From NCBI RefSeq assembly GCF_026914265.1, contig NC_069130.1, positions 8,593,682 to 8,657,681 on the forward strand: a DNA stretch of 64,000 nt, given 5' to 3'. Source of the DNA: Mya arenaria (lineage: Eukaryota; Mollusca; Bivalvia; Myida; Myidae). Under the pieces are notes generated by a model, which was not told where the DNA came from, searched no databases, and saw only the letters and a program-made list of their open reading frames with translations. Of the stretch, positions 11,846 through 24,651 are shown in pieces; the stretch's first letter is position 1, and every line of letters starts with the position of its first letter. The position numbers were made by a program, and so were the translations under genes.

Positions 11846-13922
11846 TTTTAGCTCCACTGGCCGAAGGCCATGGAGCTTATGTCGTCACAGATTGTCCGTC
11901 GTGAGTGCGTGCGTGCGTGCGTGCGTGCGTAAACTTTTACTTTAAACGACATCTCCTCTGAAACTGATAAGCGGATTTTGACAAAACTTCACAGGAATGT
12001 TCCTTTGGTGGTCCTTTACCAAAATTGCTCAAATGGTTCCGGTCCATTGCACAATATGGCCGCCAGAGCTAAAAATAGCAAAATCTTTAAACGACATCTC
12101 CTCTGAAACGGTTCGGCAGATTTTGATGAAACTTGACAGTAATGTTCCTTGGGTGGTCCTTTATTAAAATTGCTCAAATGGTTCTGGTCCATTGCACAAT
12201 ATGGCCGCCACAGCTAAAAATAGCAAAATCTTTAAACGACATCTCCTCTGAAACGGATAGGCAGATTTTGATGAAACTTGACAGAATTGTTCCTTGGGTG
12301 GTCCTTAACCAAAATTGCTCAAATGGTTCCGGTCCGCTGCACAACATGGCTGCCAGGGCAAAAAAATAGAAAAAACCTTTAAAGAACATCTTCTCAGAAA
12401 CCGATGATCAGATTTTGATGAAACTTAACAGAAATGTTCCTTGGATGGTCCTTTATCAAATTTGCTTCAATGGTTTCGGTCCACTGCACAAGATGGCCCC
12501 CAGAGGTAAAAATAGAAAAACCTTTAAACGACTTCTCCTCAGAAACCGATGATCGTATTGCAATGAAACTTGACAGAAATGTTACTTGGGTAGTCCTTAA
12601 CCAAAATAGCCCAAACAGTTCTGGTCTGCTGCACAACATGGGCACCAGAGCTAAGAATAGAAAAAAACGTTAAACTACATCTTCTCAGAAACCGATTATC
12701 AGATTTTGATGAAACTTTACATAAATGTTCATCGGGATGCCCTTTAACCAAAATTGCCCAAATGGTTCCGGTCCGCTGCACAACATGGCTGCGAGAGTTA
12801 AAAATAGAAAAACCTTTAAGGACTTCTCGTCCGCCGTCTTCACGAAAAACATTTTAACCTACTAGCCAGTTGGACTAGCATAATGGCATATTTTACTAGT
12901 CCGAATGACAATCTAGCAGTCCGACTATTTTGCCACATTATAAAACTGTATGCTTGAGGTAAATACCTATTTCAATTGAGCAGATTGCAGTTTGAGTAAA
13001 CATTTCTTTATTATGATGCTCATGCAGTGATAGGGAGTGACATCCTTCTGTTGGGAATAGTGCTCCTTGTTTTTCAGAACCTATGGGTACTATGTAAAAA
13101 CAAAAGGCATCTTGCTTGAATAGACTGTAATAATATCAACATGGTTAGAAAAGAAATGCCATGCTTTTATAGCTTTGATTACATTTTACTACTGAATTAC
13201 CTCCCTTTAATAGAAAAAAAAATAATTTCTTAATTTTTCACGTATAGCATCTTTAAATAATTTTTAAACAATAATAATTTATGAGTAAACATATAAGCAT
13301 AAAGTTCTCACAAAAAGATCAATTTAAAAACCTTACATTTATACATAGGAAAGTATATATAGACTGAACATTAATTTTCGTTTAAGTGACATTCTGAAAG
13401 TTTATGAAACAGCTATTTTTAGTAACTTAAATGGCCGAAAAGTGTAAGTGAAACACCAAGTCAATTCTATCTCGTCAGTTCTTGTTCAGGTTAGATATTT
13501 GCTTCATAATCTATTCAGATTAAATGTTAACCGATGATCAGATTTTGATGAAACTTGACAGAAATGTTCCTTGGGTGGTCATTAACCAAAATTTGTTAAA
13601 TGGTTCCAGTCCACTGCACACCATGGCTGCCAGAGCTAAAAAATAAAAAAAACTTTATACGACTTATCGTCGAAACCGATGACCTTTTTTCGATAAAACT
13701 TGACAGAAATGTTTGTTTGGTGCTCCTTTACTCAAATTGCCCAAATCATTTCGGTCCACTGCACAACATGGCAGCCAGAGCTATTAAAGTAAATTTTTTT
13801 TTTAAATAACTTCTCAAAAATTGATGATTGTATTTCTATGAAACTTGACGAAAATGTTCGTTAGGTGGTCTTTGCTTGAACCTTTTGGCCAGTGGAGCAC
13901 AGGCACTGATGTGCCTCTTGTT
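11846..13922. mobile_element. Second pearl/HINE-like element with about 147-bp tandem core
   Basis: Begins TTTTAGCTCCACTGGCC and ends with inverted GGCCAGTGGAGC followed by GCCTCTTGTT. About ten core units contain GATTTTGATGAAACTTGACA and TGCACAACATGGC, with a (GTGC)n tract at 11908-11930. Unrelated AT-rich sequence at about 12825-13527 interrupts the array. Short open frames in the array are by-products of the repeat. It has the same architecture as the element at 8165-9458 but a different core. Confidence 0.7.
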
Positions 13923-15680
13923 CATATTTTTATGCCCTGAGTTTTATGGTATTGAGAGCATTTAGTTTTGCTCTGTCCTTTCTTCTAGAAATATTTGTGC
14001 ACATGCTAGCCTTAGTCTGTTTCATTTCTTAGGACCAAAGAAAGGGACTTCGGTGTACTTTATTTGGGGCACAAACATCTCTGAGTACTTGGCATAGACA
14101 TCCTGAATCTTTTATATGAAAGTTGTTCTAGATTTGAAGTCATGCTTTAAGCAGTGTTTTACTTGACATTTCTTACTGTAAGCTATGGCTTTCTTTGTGT
14201 TGTAATTCCATGTTACTGTAAAAACAAGAGCTTTGTCATTGAAACGCCAACAATGTTGAGCCCACCACTGGAAAACATTTTGTTGTATTAGCATTGTTTT
14301 TTTTTACCTGGAATGTTTGTGTATGTAAAGAAAAGTTTCAAACCTTAAGTTGAAATGAAAGAAATTTTGACCAATGACCTTGGAGTATTACCATGACTGT
14401 TGACCAACAGATATGGGTATTGAATGTGATACACTGTCTTCTCATGGTGAACAGTTGTGCCAAGTCATTATACCACTGCAATCAAAGTCTGAAGTGTGTA
14501 TGACTGGGAGTCATATATGGTTGGTTGGGACAAAGGTTTGTGGAGCAAACAGATAATTTGTACACATCAAGTCCATGATGTATAATGTGCCTGGTATATT
14601 TTTTGTGACGTTCCAGCATTTAGTCTAGTTATTTTTAACCTAACAAGCATTAAACTCAAGGAATTTTTAAAATTTATACCAAGTTACTTTATAAAAACAC
14701 AATTTACAGCCTGGAAAAGCCAACATTTGACAGATGCATAGATGAAACATACCGAGCCTGCAACGTGACAAATATATTGAGCTCACCGCAGACAGACTCA
14801 ACAAAATCCTTTTGACCTACTGTAGACTGATAAGAAGCTCTAAAGTTTTATTTAGCATTGGAATATGATCATCTGCAATTCTGCCTGACAATTTGTGCAG
14901 TTTGAGAGAAGTTATGGCTCTTGGCTTAATGAATCTGATGTTTGCAGAAATATTAATAACCTGCCATCAGAAGACAAAACATAACTTGCCATGATTCTAA
15001 TAAATATTTGTTGGAATTTGCTTTTACACATCAGACAGTCACATTATCTGGCAAAAACAACTGTAAGCTAATATGAATAAAACACATGTGAAAATGCCCT
15101 GAGCAGAAATTATCAATGGTGTCCATTTTATATTTGGCGTCCATGAGAAAGTGCACTTGGTCCCAATTTCTCAAAGTATCATAAGCCTAACCAGTTCAAG
15201 TATCATTTTCATTTAGCAATATCGAAATTAACACAATTTATACCAAATTTCAAACATTGATCTATAAAGCTTTATCCGGTTAAAAGGGACTGAAGATTGC
15301 ATGATGGCCAAATTTCTAAAAAAATCTTGGTCCATTATAACAGGAGTATACTAAGCTCATTATTTTTGTTTTTCTATAACTTGAGTAAATTTACTGCTTT
15401 AGGAGTATTTAGAATTTATTCTGATCTTTATTACAGTGACAATAAACCATTTTACATTTATCAAAATCAAATTTATGCATACGTCACTTAAGCCTATTAA
15501 GCTTCTGCAGAAGTTTGGAGATTGAATTTGGCCTCAGGTGCTGTACAAAAATGAGATTTGGAAATTAAATAGGATGTTCACATATTTTTGGATGGTATTT
15601 TGAAAGAGATGACAACTTAAGTAATACATTTATGAAGTTATTATAAGAAACAAAAGATGTGCACCAATGACTATAAAAAT
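13923..15680. other. Intergenic, no gene seen
   Basis: AT-rich sequence between the large repeat and the 3' end of CYB5D1. No supported exon or repeat was found. Confidence 0.4.
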
Positions 15681-15686
15681 TAAATG

Positions 15687-15692
15687 TTTATT
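15687..15692 (-). terminator. Candidate polyadenylation signal of CYB5D1
   Basis: TTTATT on the plus strand (AATAAA on the minus strand), about 300 bases after the CYB5D1 stop codon. Other AT-rich hexamers lie closer, so this is one candidate only. Confidence 0.35.
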
Positions 15693-15989
15693 AACAAATA
15701 ATGTACAACAAACAAAAATGCAATTCCACGAGTTATTACGATAATTACAATCTTTCTACGATATTTAATAGTCTGTATATGTATCTGCAATTTTAAAGGT
15801 ATTATTTTATTATTCCGGCGTTTTGCATATATATATTTTATATGCTACATAATAGGCATTGCTGTAAATTCTTATGTCACTATAAAAAGTATTCCCAAAG
15901 ATGAACTGTATGTAATACACAAGGATTCAAACAAATTTTCAACATAACAATTATATTTGACAGCGCATTCATTTCATGTCACAGAGACC

Positions 15990-18540
15990 CTAAGCCTCTG
16001 TTAGGTCATCGTTAAAGTACAGATGTACCGACTGTAGGAATGTGTCATCGTTCATGCTCAGTTTGTAAAAGTCTTCGTCATCATCCTGTATCTGATTCTC
16101 TTCCAGATTTTTGTTCATATCAAGATTTCGTCCGTCATATTTCCAGGTGTAACTTGCAGCGTGGGCATTGAATTTAAGGTATCGCTCAAGGATCTCCGTC
16201 ATGATTTCTTCTGAGCAGACCTGTCACAAAGATATATACCTTTCCAAGTTAGAACTAGAGGATATTACATTAATGGTCATTTAATTAGTCATTTATTCAA
16301 GGAGTTTGATAAATTTTGTATAGAATGACATGAAATATGTTTATTAATATCATGAATATTATATTCGGGAATGAAAGCTCAAAATCCATTTAAAGTACAT
16401 AACGCATACCCATTATGATACTGTTTATTTATGACCAGCTCACAACATAGTTATTACACTTTGTTGTACATTAAAAATATAAAATGATTTTACTTCATGA
16501 TCGCGTTGTCATTTAAGATACAAAATCTATAAATAACTGCACCTTTATTACTTTTATAAATTCTTAGATATATAGAGCTTCAGCGGTCATGACGTCAGCC
16601 GTCCATATTTTTGGCATGGTCAGAACAGGACAAAAATATGATATGGACCACTGACATCATAAAGCTGGATTTTTATTTAAATACAGTGTTATGTAAACCA
16701 ATCATCTGTATAAATATATATATATACAAAGAAGGGACACTTTTATGTAAGGTATAATATTATGTATTTATAATTTCTTTGAAAGACAAAATAATGTATT
16801 GAATATCAAATTTTCTTTCGTTATAGAATACAAATAAATTGTTGTGATATTTCACATCTACAAGCAGCTAATAGTATAAAACTGGTCTTTGGTTGTACAC
16901 AGGTTATGATAACCTTTGTACAACAAATCAACCTTTTATACAATTGGCTGCCAGATACCAAAGATAGATCATACCAAAACCAACCTCAATAACTTGCTCC
17001 TGTGAAGTAAGAGTGTTGATGATTTTGATCATGCGAGTCTTTTTGGACAATATCCCAACAAGGTAGCTGTCATCTTTCCACCAAGGTCGCCCAAAATCGT
17101 TTGCCCAGTCAGCATTTGGGAACGGAGGAGGGATGTGGAGAAATCGACCATTTGGGCAGTATGGGATTACACAGCCAGTCAGCGGATCAACATGGGTGCG
17201 GATCTAAAGTAGGAAAATTGACATGGATGACAATATCTACCCGTATTCATGAAATGTATGATATATCAAAGCAGATATTTGTAGAAGTACATGAAAAATT
17301 GTTGATTTATTGTTTATTTTATGCATCACAGTGTGCTTAAAGGCCTAGTTTAAGTCATCTTGAGGTGACCCCTACCCCAAATCCAGGGTGTTTTACTAGG
17401 TTCTTTATTGCCCTGTGGTGTCTTTTTTCAACGATCAGAACTGTGAACAACAAAACTAAAAATAAATCACTTACATCTTTTGTTTTGGGGTCAAACCAGT
17501 GTGAAATGTCTTTTCCCGCAGCCTGTACTATTGGCTTCAGCAGTACATCCCCTGAAATGATGAAAATATTTCATTAATTTTAGATTTAGCAGCAATAATT
17601 AGCTATGGTAAAGCAGCTGAGTTTCATCTTGTTATGACTTACCAGGTAATATTTATTTTACGTCGCAATGATGATTGACGATAAAGAACATATAACAATC
17701 TGTAGAGCTTTTTGGCGACAAATTTATGAAGAGCTTTTAAAGTTTTCTATGTACATGTGATTAAGAACCATTTACCATTCCTGCGTTAAAAACTGTTCCA
17801 CCATCAACGAAGCTCTGAGTGGGGATTGAACCAAGAACCAACTAATATAGAGACTGATATGCTAACCTGAAACCACTCAGCCATCGCCACCATTATCAGT
17901 AAGAAACAACACTTCAATGTTATATGTTCATCATCAATGTAAAGGTAGTACTATCCATTAAAAGTGTTTCATTCTTAAATAAATCTAAATACCAACTCAT
18001 AAAATACTGTCCCCTAGTGGTTAAGCGTCCGCCTACGGAGCAGGAGGTTGTGGGTTCGATCCCCAGCCGCGTCATAACAAAAGACGTTAAAAGTTGGTAC
18101 AAGTAGCTCCCTTGCCTAGCGCTCGGCATTTAAAGGGTAGTGCTTGGTAAAGTGGTGTACTCAGTACTGGTTTAACCCAGGAAAGTTGTACCCCATTATC
18201 AGTGTTTTCCACCAAGCACGTAAAAGAACCAAGCGGTCTCTTCGAAAAAGAGCTAGGGTATCGCTATTTGTATATGCACATTCCAAAATTCTGCATCTAA
18301 ATGGGCTCAATATACACCTGTAGCCGGCTGTAGGCAGTGATTAGTTCAACGCAATGTCCAGTCTGAAAGTGAAAGCTGAAGCTTTGTTCAAATTGTTGGT
18401 AGAATAAAATCACACAAACCTTTATACTTTTCGCAGAGTGGGGTCAGATTGTAAACCTTTCCGAGGAATGATACCCAGAGATCATCTAATGTGTTGTGTA
18501 TTGCCACCTCATTAGGGGTGAAATACTTTGGACGTGTCAT
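15990..18540 (-). CDS. CYB5D1: Cytochrome b5 domain-containing protein 1
   Basis: Four coding exons on the minus strand: 18540-18420 (ATG), 17551-17475, 17203-16985 and 16220-15990 (stop). All borders are GT-AG with matching phases, giving 215 residues; the vertebrate protein is about 228. The N-terminal half is the cytochrome b5-like fold: [20 protein letters not shown], then [20 protein letters not shown] with the heme-ligand-type His-Trp-Phe, and HVDPLTG. The C-terminal half is ubiquitin-like, with [18 protein letters not shown] and an acidic end [10 protein letters not shown]. The vertebrate protein is linked to cilia and axonemes (family knowledge). An in-frame extension upstream of the chosen ATG runs back to a good acceptor at 18606, so a 5' exon may exist. 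A SINE lies in intron 1. The gene is head to head with NAA38. Confidence 0.93.
18005..18340 (+). mobile_element. tRNA-derived SINE in CYB5D1 intron 1
   Basis: The tRNA-like head has an A box (CCTAGTGGTTAAGCGTCC) and a B box (GGGTTCGATCCCC). The body contains GCTCCCTTGCCTAGCGCT, GCATTTAAAGGGTAGTGCTT and AAAGAGCTAGGGTATCGC. The same body occurs at 19488-19790, 25030-25370 and 26420-26760. Inserted antisense to CYB5D1. Confidence 0.85.
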
Positions 18541-18605
18541 ATTTTTTTTTAAATCTTCTCTCAAAAATTCGTTGCCAATGTAAACAGGAAAAGTAGGGGA
18601 AGTAA

Positions 18606-18810
18606 CTGCAAAAAAGTAAACATCTTCGATTAGACGAAATTATAGTTTTATCATTTGTATGATCTTGTTTGAAAAGGAATATTTTCACTTAGAATAAAAA
18701 ATATCAATGCATATAATTAGAAATAATTAATTAATACCCATCACTGAATGGTCAATATACATGTTACAATTGATTCCACTAAAATTTCGTTTAATTTATT
18801 TCGCTAAAAA
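18606..18810. promoter_or_regulatory. Putative bidirectional promoter between CYB5D1 and NAA38
   Basis: About 200 bp separates the CYB5D1 5' region (minus strand) from the proposed NAA38 first exon (plus strand). The sequence is AT-rich with no clear TATA box. The call rests on the divergent arrangement, and the exact transcription starts are not visible. Confidence 0.4.
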
Positions 18811-21354
18811 ATGGCGTTAACATACACGGAAGTTGCACAGGTTTATTGTATTTTACAAATTATATGACGGTTATTGATACGATCTTTACTTAAAATGATT
18901 AATTCAATTCTTTTCAAATGTTAGTGACAAGAAAGAATATGTGTCTAAACGAATTTTTCGTTAGGTGGTAAAATATATAAAAGAGGTTATCTTAAACTAA
19001 AATAACATTTTCTAAAATAAAGGATACACATAACTATTACCTTATGTCCTCTTTAAAATGCCTGATCTGAAGAATATACACATCAATTTTGCAACAGTTT
19101 TTTAAAAAGTTGCACCTATGTAAATGTTAGATATGCTATCCCGCAACAGTTGGGGGCAGGGAGTGTGTGTGGGGGGAGGGAGGGATTTGTTATCCCTACC
19201 CTGGTCCAAGAGAAATGTGGTGGACAGTACTGAGTTTACTGGTTTGATTGACCTGTTTTCTGCTTTAAGGTTATTTATTTCATGTAGTATTCCCAGAGCC
19301 TTTTAAAAAAGGCTTTAGCACACTACATGTATGTCGTCCCCCAATACAAAATTAGGAACATGAAATAAATTTTGCCCAGATTAAACACCATGATGCATTG
19401 TGAAATTATTGTTTTTAAACTCAGTCATCAAAATAAGACTTGAATGAACAAGACTGAATTCTTGCTGTAGTGCCTGTCAACAACTGTACCCGTGGCCTAG
19501 TGGTTAAGCGTCCACCAATGGAGCAGGAGGTCGTGGGTTCGATCCCTGGCCGCGTAATACCAAAAGACGTTGAAAGTTGGTACAAGTAGGCCCTTGCCTG
19601 GCGCTCGCCATTTAAAGGGTAGTGCTTGGAAAAGTGGTGTACCCAGTAAAGGTTTAACCCAGGACAGTTGTATCGGTGCTTTACACCAAGCATGTTAAAG
19701 AACTTCGAAAAAGAGCTAGGGTATCGCACCCGGACTTCCTTGTATCCCACCACTGTCTCTTCAGCGTGCTGTCCCTTCAGCAAAAACAAAGGACCCCGTT
19801 GGAAATAAGTGCTTGCACTTTCACAGGTTATCCTTGACCACAAGGTCTAAAGAAATACATACAACAAGCCCTGCTATATACAATTCAAAATATGAGCAAG
19901 CATGGAGTGTTTTTATCAGTGCAAGGGTTGCAGATGTTTTCCCTTATTTACCACTATAAGCAAACTTCATATTTTCATTTCAAGGTGGCAGAAACAGAAC
20001 CTGAGGCAAGTGAGGGCAAGATGCTACTCCAGAGTTGGCTAAACAAGAGTATGAAAGTAGAGATGACTGATGGACGCACTCTTATTGGTATACATGTACT
20101 TGTATCATCTCCTTCAAGTTGGAGTCATTTATTTGTTTCTCCACCACCACAACTTTAGTTTTTTATTTTAGATGAAAACAGAAATATGAATGTAAATTTC
20201 TAGTCACTAGTCACCCAATTTATCATTTCTATTTTGTACTGTTTGATAGTAGTCCATATATAAAAGACACCATGAGACTTTCTGGATTTTTGGAATTGGC
20301 AGACACATGGCAGGAATCCATAAAATGTCAAAAATAAAAAAGCCTGTGGCTATGTCTGGTGCGGGTTTTTTACTGGTGTTTGCTATTTTAATATAATTTT
20401 TCTAGTCAATTAACAGTGTCACACTTCCTTACTGCAAATCAAGAGATGTTCCTGTATTCCCAGTTATCTATTAATGCCTGTTTTTGTAGTAAACTTATAA
20501 ATAGCATTTTTTACGTCGGTTGTTGAAGTCTTATGATAAGTTTTATTTGTTACAGGCATGTTTCTGTGTACAGACCGAGACAGAAATGTAATACTTGGAT
20601 CATGTGAAGAATATCTGCAGCCACCAGGTAATGAATGAAGAAACCATTGTGTTATAACTGGGGCCCATTCCATTTGAGATCTGTGTTGTTACTTGAAATT
20701 ATCTTAGTGTTATTTAATTATTATTTTGCTGCATAATTGTGTGAATTAAATTCAAGCCAGCAAGAAGAAATCAAAGTGAAGGGCGTTTTTTTTTTTAAAT
20801 GTTGGTATTGTGGATGATCCTACAGATTTACGCCTTTTTTAAAGTATGACAATGATCTTTTAATGCAACAGGCCCTAGAAGTGTAACATAATGACAAAGG
20901 TAACAATATTTGTGTCACATCTAAAGATTTTTGAACCTACGTCTGCTGAACATATATTTTTCTTTCATTGTATGTTTTTGTTAACTAAATGGTGCTCCCT
21001 TAAAATTCCTTAGAATGTGTTTCAATTTCATTCTTTTATTTAGTTTGAATAGAGGACTTTGGAAAGGCCATGGCAGTCTTTAAATAAGTTTTAAGGCAAT
21101 TGCCGTTATTTTCAGCAATGTATCTAAATTCATTGGAAAAGGGGGTAATTTTGAAGGACAATAACATTTCATCTGTGTGCATTTCACCAAGTTAAAAAAA
21201 GTTCAAATTTAAAGTATGACATGTGTTTATTTTTTATTCAGGAAATGAAGGAAAGAAAGAGGAGCCTAGGATCTTAGGTTTAGCGATGATTCCTGGCCAT
21301 CATATTGTCAGCATTCACATAGACGATGATTCAAAAAATGTTGCAGAATTATGA
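18811..21354 (+). CDS. NAA38: N-alpha-acetyltransferase 38, NatC auxiliary subunit (Sm-like)
   Basis: Auxiliary subunit of the NatC N-terminal acetyltransferase, with an LSM fold. Three well-supported exons: 19985-20087, 20556-20627 and 21242-21354 (TGA at 21352). They encode [17 protein letters not shown], then [20 protein letters not shown], then [20 protein letters not shown]; these blocks match LSMD1/NAA38 in order. The exon at 19985 starts in phase 0. A plausible first exon is 18811-18840, with ATGGCG in a Kozak-like context and ten codons ending in CAG before GTTTAT; it is phase-compatible but tentative because the N-terminus of this family varies. Intron 1 contains a SINE and a G-rich tract. 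Head to head with CYB5D1. Confidence 0.9.
19488..19790 (+). mobile_element. tRNA-derived SINE in NAA38 intron 1
   Basis: Head with GTGGCCTAGTGGTTAAGCG (A box) and GGGTTCGATCCC (B box). The body is the same as in the SINE at 18005. The 140-codon minus-strand open frame over this region is a by-product of the SINE. Confidence 0.85.
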
Positions 21355-21707
21355 CAAGACCTAGAATAACTACTAAGATAACAACTTTATCAGATGAAAT
21401 GTGTACTGTGTGTGCCAACAAATAGCAGTCATATTTTTTCGAAATTGCTGCTAGTGCTGTGATGACTCTAAACTTGTTCGCGACAGTTTATTCATGTTCA
21501 CTGGTGTTGATGACAGAGAAATGGGGGCAATGGTTTTGCTTGCCAATCGTTTGTTAGTGAGACTTGAACTACTCCTGAACTAGTCATCATTTTGAACAAA
21601 ACACAACAGCAGGGACATAGAGCATGTATTATTATATTCAGTAAGTGTTACATGTAAAAGCTGGGGTTTGAGCTTGTGAAGGAAGACTGATAGACATGTC
21701 ATGACTG

Positions 21708-22007
21708 CAGGGGCGTAGCTTCCTTTAGGCCGTGTAGGCCGCGGCCTACACATTTTTCAGAAAATCAAATTAATAAAATTGCTAAATCTGCAATAAAGGC
21801 ATAGGGGCTTAAATTTGAAATCCCGACAAATGCGTCTTAATATAAATTTAATTCAAGGTAAAAAAAGATTGATATTGTTGTTCTCATTAATGTTTTTACA
21901 ACAAAACGCACCAACCACAACATAGCTAAAATAAAAATCGAGGGCGGGGGGGGGAGACACCCCAAGAAAGTGGCCTACACATATATTTTCGTCAAGCTAC
22001 GCCCCTG
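21708..22007. mobile_element. 300-bp MITE with CAGGGGCGTAGCT inverted ends (hAT-like)
   Basis: CAGGGGCGTAGCT at the left pairs perfectly with AGCTACGCCCCTG at the right. A second inner motif, GGCCTACACAT, occurs near both ends. CAGGGGCGTAGC ends are typical of non-autonomous hAT elements. An exact 8-bp target duplication was not found. It lies about 350 bases after the NAA38 stop, possibly within its 3' UTR. Confidence 0.75.
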
Positions 22008-22307
22008 ATGAGAAATGGTGGCCAATTCAAAGTTTTATTACAATAGTGTAAATATTATGTACCTGTCATAGTCAAATTATGTTTTACATGTATAATGTAA
22101 CCACTGATTGTGATATAATTGCTTTAATGAATTAAATTCATTAAAGATTTAATTTGAATATTGTATTCATATTATAATATTATTCAGTATTTTCTTGAAG
22201 CATTTTACTGCCTTCTAAAGCCTGTTTCTCCAAGCAAAAACTGGCTCTTTTCTAAATATGTTTAAAATATGACACTCATTCCGTGATTAAAAAGAAGCCA
22301 TGTTCGA

Positions 22308-22663
22308 ATTAAAGCTGCACTCTCACAGATTGAATGTTTTGACAGTTTATTTTTATTTGTTTTGTCTTGGAACGAGCCAATTTTTGCGTAAAAAAGGCAT
22401 TAAAAAACAGTGATATAAGACTGCTGACAACAATTCAGATTGCAGGTTTTCATTTTTATGTTAATTTTTTTTATGTATTTGACGTAAAGCGTTAGTAACA
22501 CTTTTAGCTATAAGTCATTAATTTTCGAACTTAAATAAGAAAAACTGTGATCTGATCTTTTATCAGCCTTATATCACTGGTTTCACGCAAAAATTGGCTC
22601 ATTCCAAGACAAAAAAACAAAAGAACTTGTCAAAACGGTAAATCTGTGAGAGTTCAGCTTTAA
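22308..22663. mobile_element. Full-length palindromic MITE, AAAGCTGCACTCTCACAG family
   Basis: Left end TTAAAGCTGCACTCTCACAG, right end CTGTGAGAGTTCAGCTTTAA (one mismatch). The arms are self-complementary, including TCTTGGAACGAGCCAATTTT against AAAATTGGCTCATTCCAAGA. Confidence 0.85.
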
Positions 22664-23023
22664 AACACACATTTTCGCACAATATCTGCTTTTATGCACA
22701 TTTTATAGAAATAGAAACAAACGTATATTTGCTATTATATCATTGCTTTGGCATGTTTTTCCACTTTTCGAAGTCTAAACATTTTTGAAGGCAAAGGCAA
22801 AGAAAACAAAATCACTCCTACTATAAATAATCTAAATGACACAAACAAACTCCTGTAGCAAATATGTTGGTTGTAAATGCCTAGTGCGTCCTATTACTTT
22901 GAAATGTATACAGTGTTGTGACATAAAAATTGCTTTAGGCTTCTGGGGTTCTTTTAAAAACTACTCTGATTTACACACACAATCGATTAATATGATTGGT
23001 TCTGTTTTTACATTTTCCCATTA

Positions 23024-23195
23024 GGGCTATTCCATTTAAACATGTAACCCCCGGGGGGGAAGGCACTTTTAAATTATGCCCCCCTCCCTACAGAAGCAAA
23101 TTTACCCTTGTAGGGTCCAACTTAGCGAAAAAAGACGTCCACCTAGATATAGTATTTTATTCCCCTGTGGGTTATATGTTTTATTGGAATAGCCC
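23024..23195. mobile_element. 172-bp MITE with GGGCTATTCCA ends and TTA target duplication
   Basis: GGGCTATTCCA at the left and TGGAATAGCCC at the right are perfect inverted repeats, and the similarity extends imperfectly inward over about 35 bases. TTA flanks both sides (23021-23023 and 23196-23198). A 3-bp TTA duplication suggests a PIF/Harbinger-type mover; that is inference. Confidence 0.8.
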
Positions 23196-23198
23196 TTA

Positions 23199-24640
23199 GA
23201 TAACATACAATGTACATGACAAAATGTGTATTATTGCATTGGCATTCAGCTATTATATGATTATCTGAGACACATCAGCTCATGAATGTTTTAAATTTGC
23301 TTCTAGTAATGACAAATATGGCTTGGTATGTTTTTGGTGCCAGCACAACTATTTGAGGCTGATAACTTCATTATTTATAATCCAATCATGATGAAACTCA
23401 TGATGAGTCGGAAGGCATAATGTCTCGTTCAAGTTTGATTGTCGGATAAACATATCATGGTCCATATTGTCCCGAAATGTGGTCGGTAATGTCCCCAAAT
23501 CTGGTCCTTTATGTCTGGTCCGTGATGTCCATGGTCCGTTATGTCCGTGACCCGGATAAATTACCTCAGTAACTAGAGAGTTATGCCCCGTTTTACATTA
23601 AAAAAGGTTCATATCTTGTGCAAACTAACTATATTTATAACCAAATTTAGCCAATTATCATAACTCTTGCTGACCGTGTTTGCGGTAACAATTGTCAGAT
23701 CAAGTTTGATCTGAAGATAAATTGCCCCAGAAACACCAGAATTATTTCCCTTTTACATTGAAAGATAGTATTTTTATTGTACAGACAAAACATCAGACAT
23801 AAAATTGATTTCATATCTAATACCCTATTACGGCATAATACTTTATTTTATGCTTTTCATTGGTTTATAGATATTTTTCAGTGAAATTAAATGTAAATTT
23901 CACTGTTTCAGACCGTGAAAATGTCAATTTGATGTTTCACTATTAAAAAATAAAGCTCGCTCACGATTTTGTTTGTTCACAATTTCAACGTACGCATACA
24001 AATTTGCGCTTTTCTAAAAAGTGTAATTCAATGACTTTTAATTCCAATTTTAGGCATATAATAAAAAAACATGTTTGTTTAAGTGTAAAATAGCAATATA
24101 TTTCATTTGTGGCTATCCCACTCGTGAAATATAAATGTTGGTGTTCATTCGGTGACTTTTATTATGATCTTACACTGAAACAAACAAGTATTCTCTATGT
24201 CTTCGCTGAGTTCGAGTGCTAGACAAATCGTCCAAGTAATACCATTTGAACCATACGCACCGTCGAAGAACTATTTGAGAACATGGAACAAATCAAATAA
24301 AATTTTATTTTCAGTCGGTATGACATAACGGTGAAAACATTAGCTATCAATAGCTATTGACCGACGAAGCACCTAGAAATTGTTTCAAGGTTCCCTTTCT
24401 CAATGATAGGCTTGTGATTTGTGGGTCGGGAAAGCCCGACCTTAGTTTGTTCTTTCATGAACTCATCAACTGTGCGATTTGTAACCTTAAATGATGTGCC
24501 ATGAACAATGTCCATGTTGCGGCCAAGGTCGGTCAGATGTCTGTTCAGACCAGATCGTATTTCTTCATACTATTCCTATGGTACACCTTAGACCCATCTT
24601 CGAAAGCCTTAGAGCGCCTATCTGGTGGCTCCGGGTAGAC
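23199..24640. other. Intergenic, no gene seen
   Basis: AT-rich. A short run at 23480-23560 repeats words such as GGTCCGTTATGTCC with GTGATGTCC, resembling a degenerate tandem. No coding exon is supported. Confidence 0.4.
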
Positions 24641-24651
24641 TTTGCAGTTAG

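Noticed and set aside
12133..12781. Overlapping frames with LVHCTIWPP and VLNQNCSN repeats
   Set aside because: Products of the 147-bp tandem core of the pearl/HINE-like element.
19421..19843. 140-codon minus-strand frame with [17 protein letters not shown]
   Set aside because: It is the antisense of the SINE head and body; the same peptide appears at the SINE at 17920-18129.
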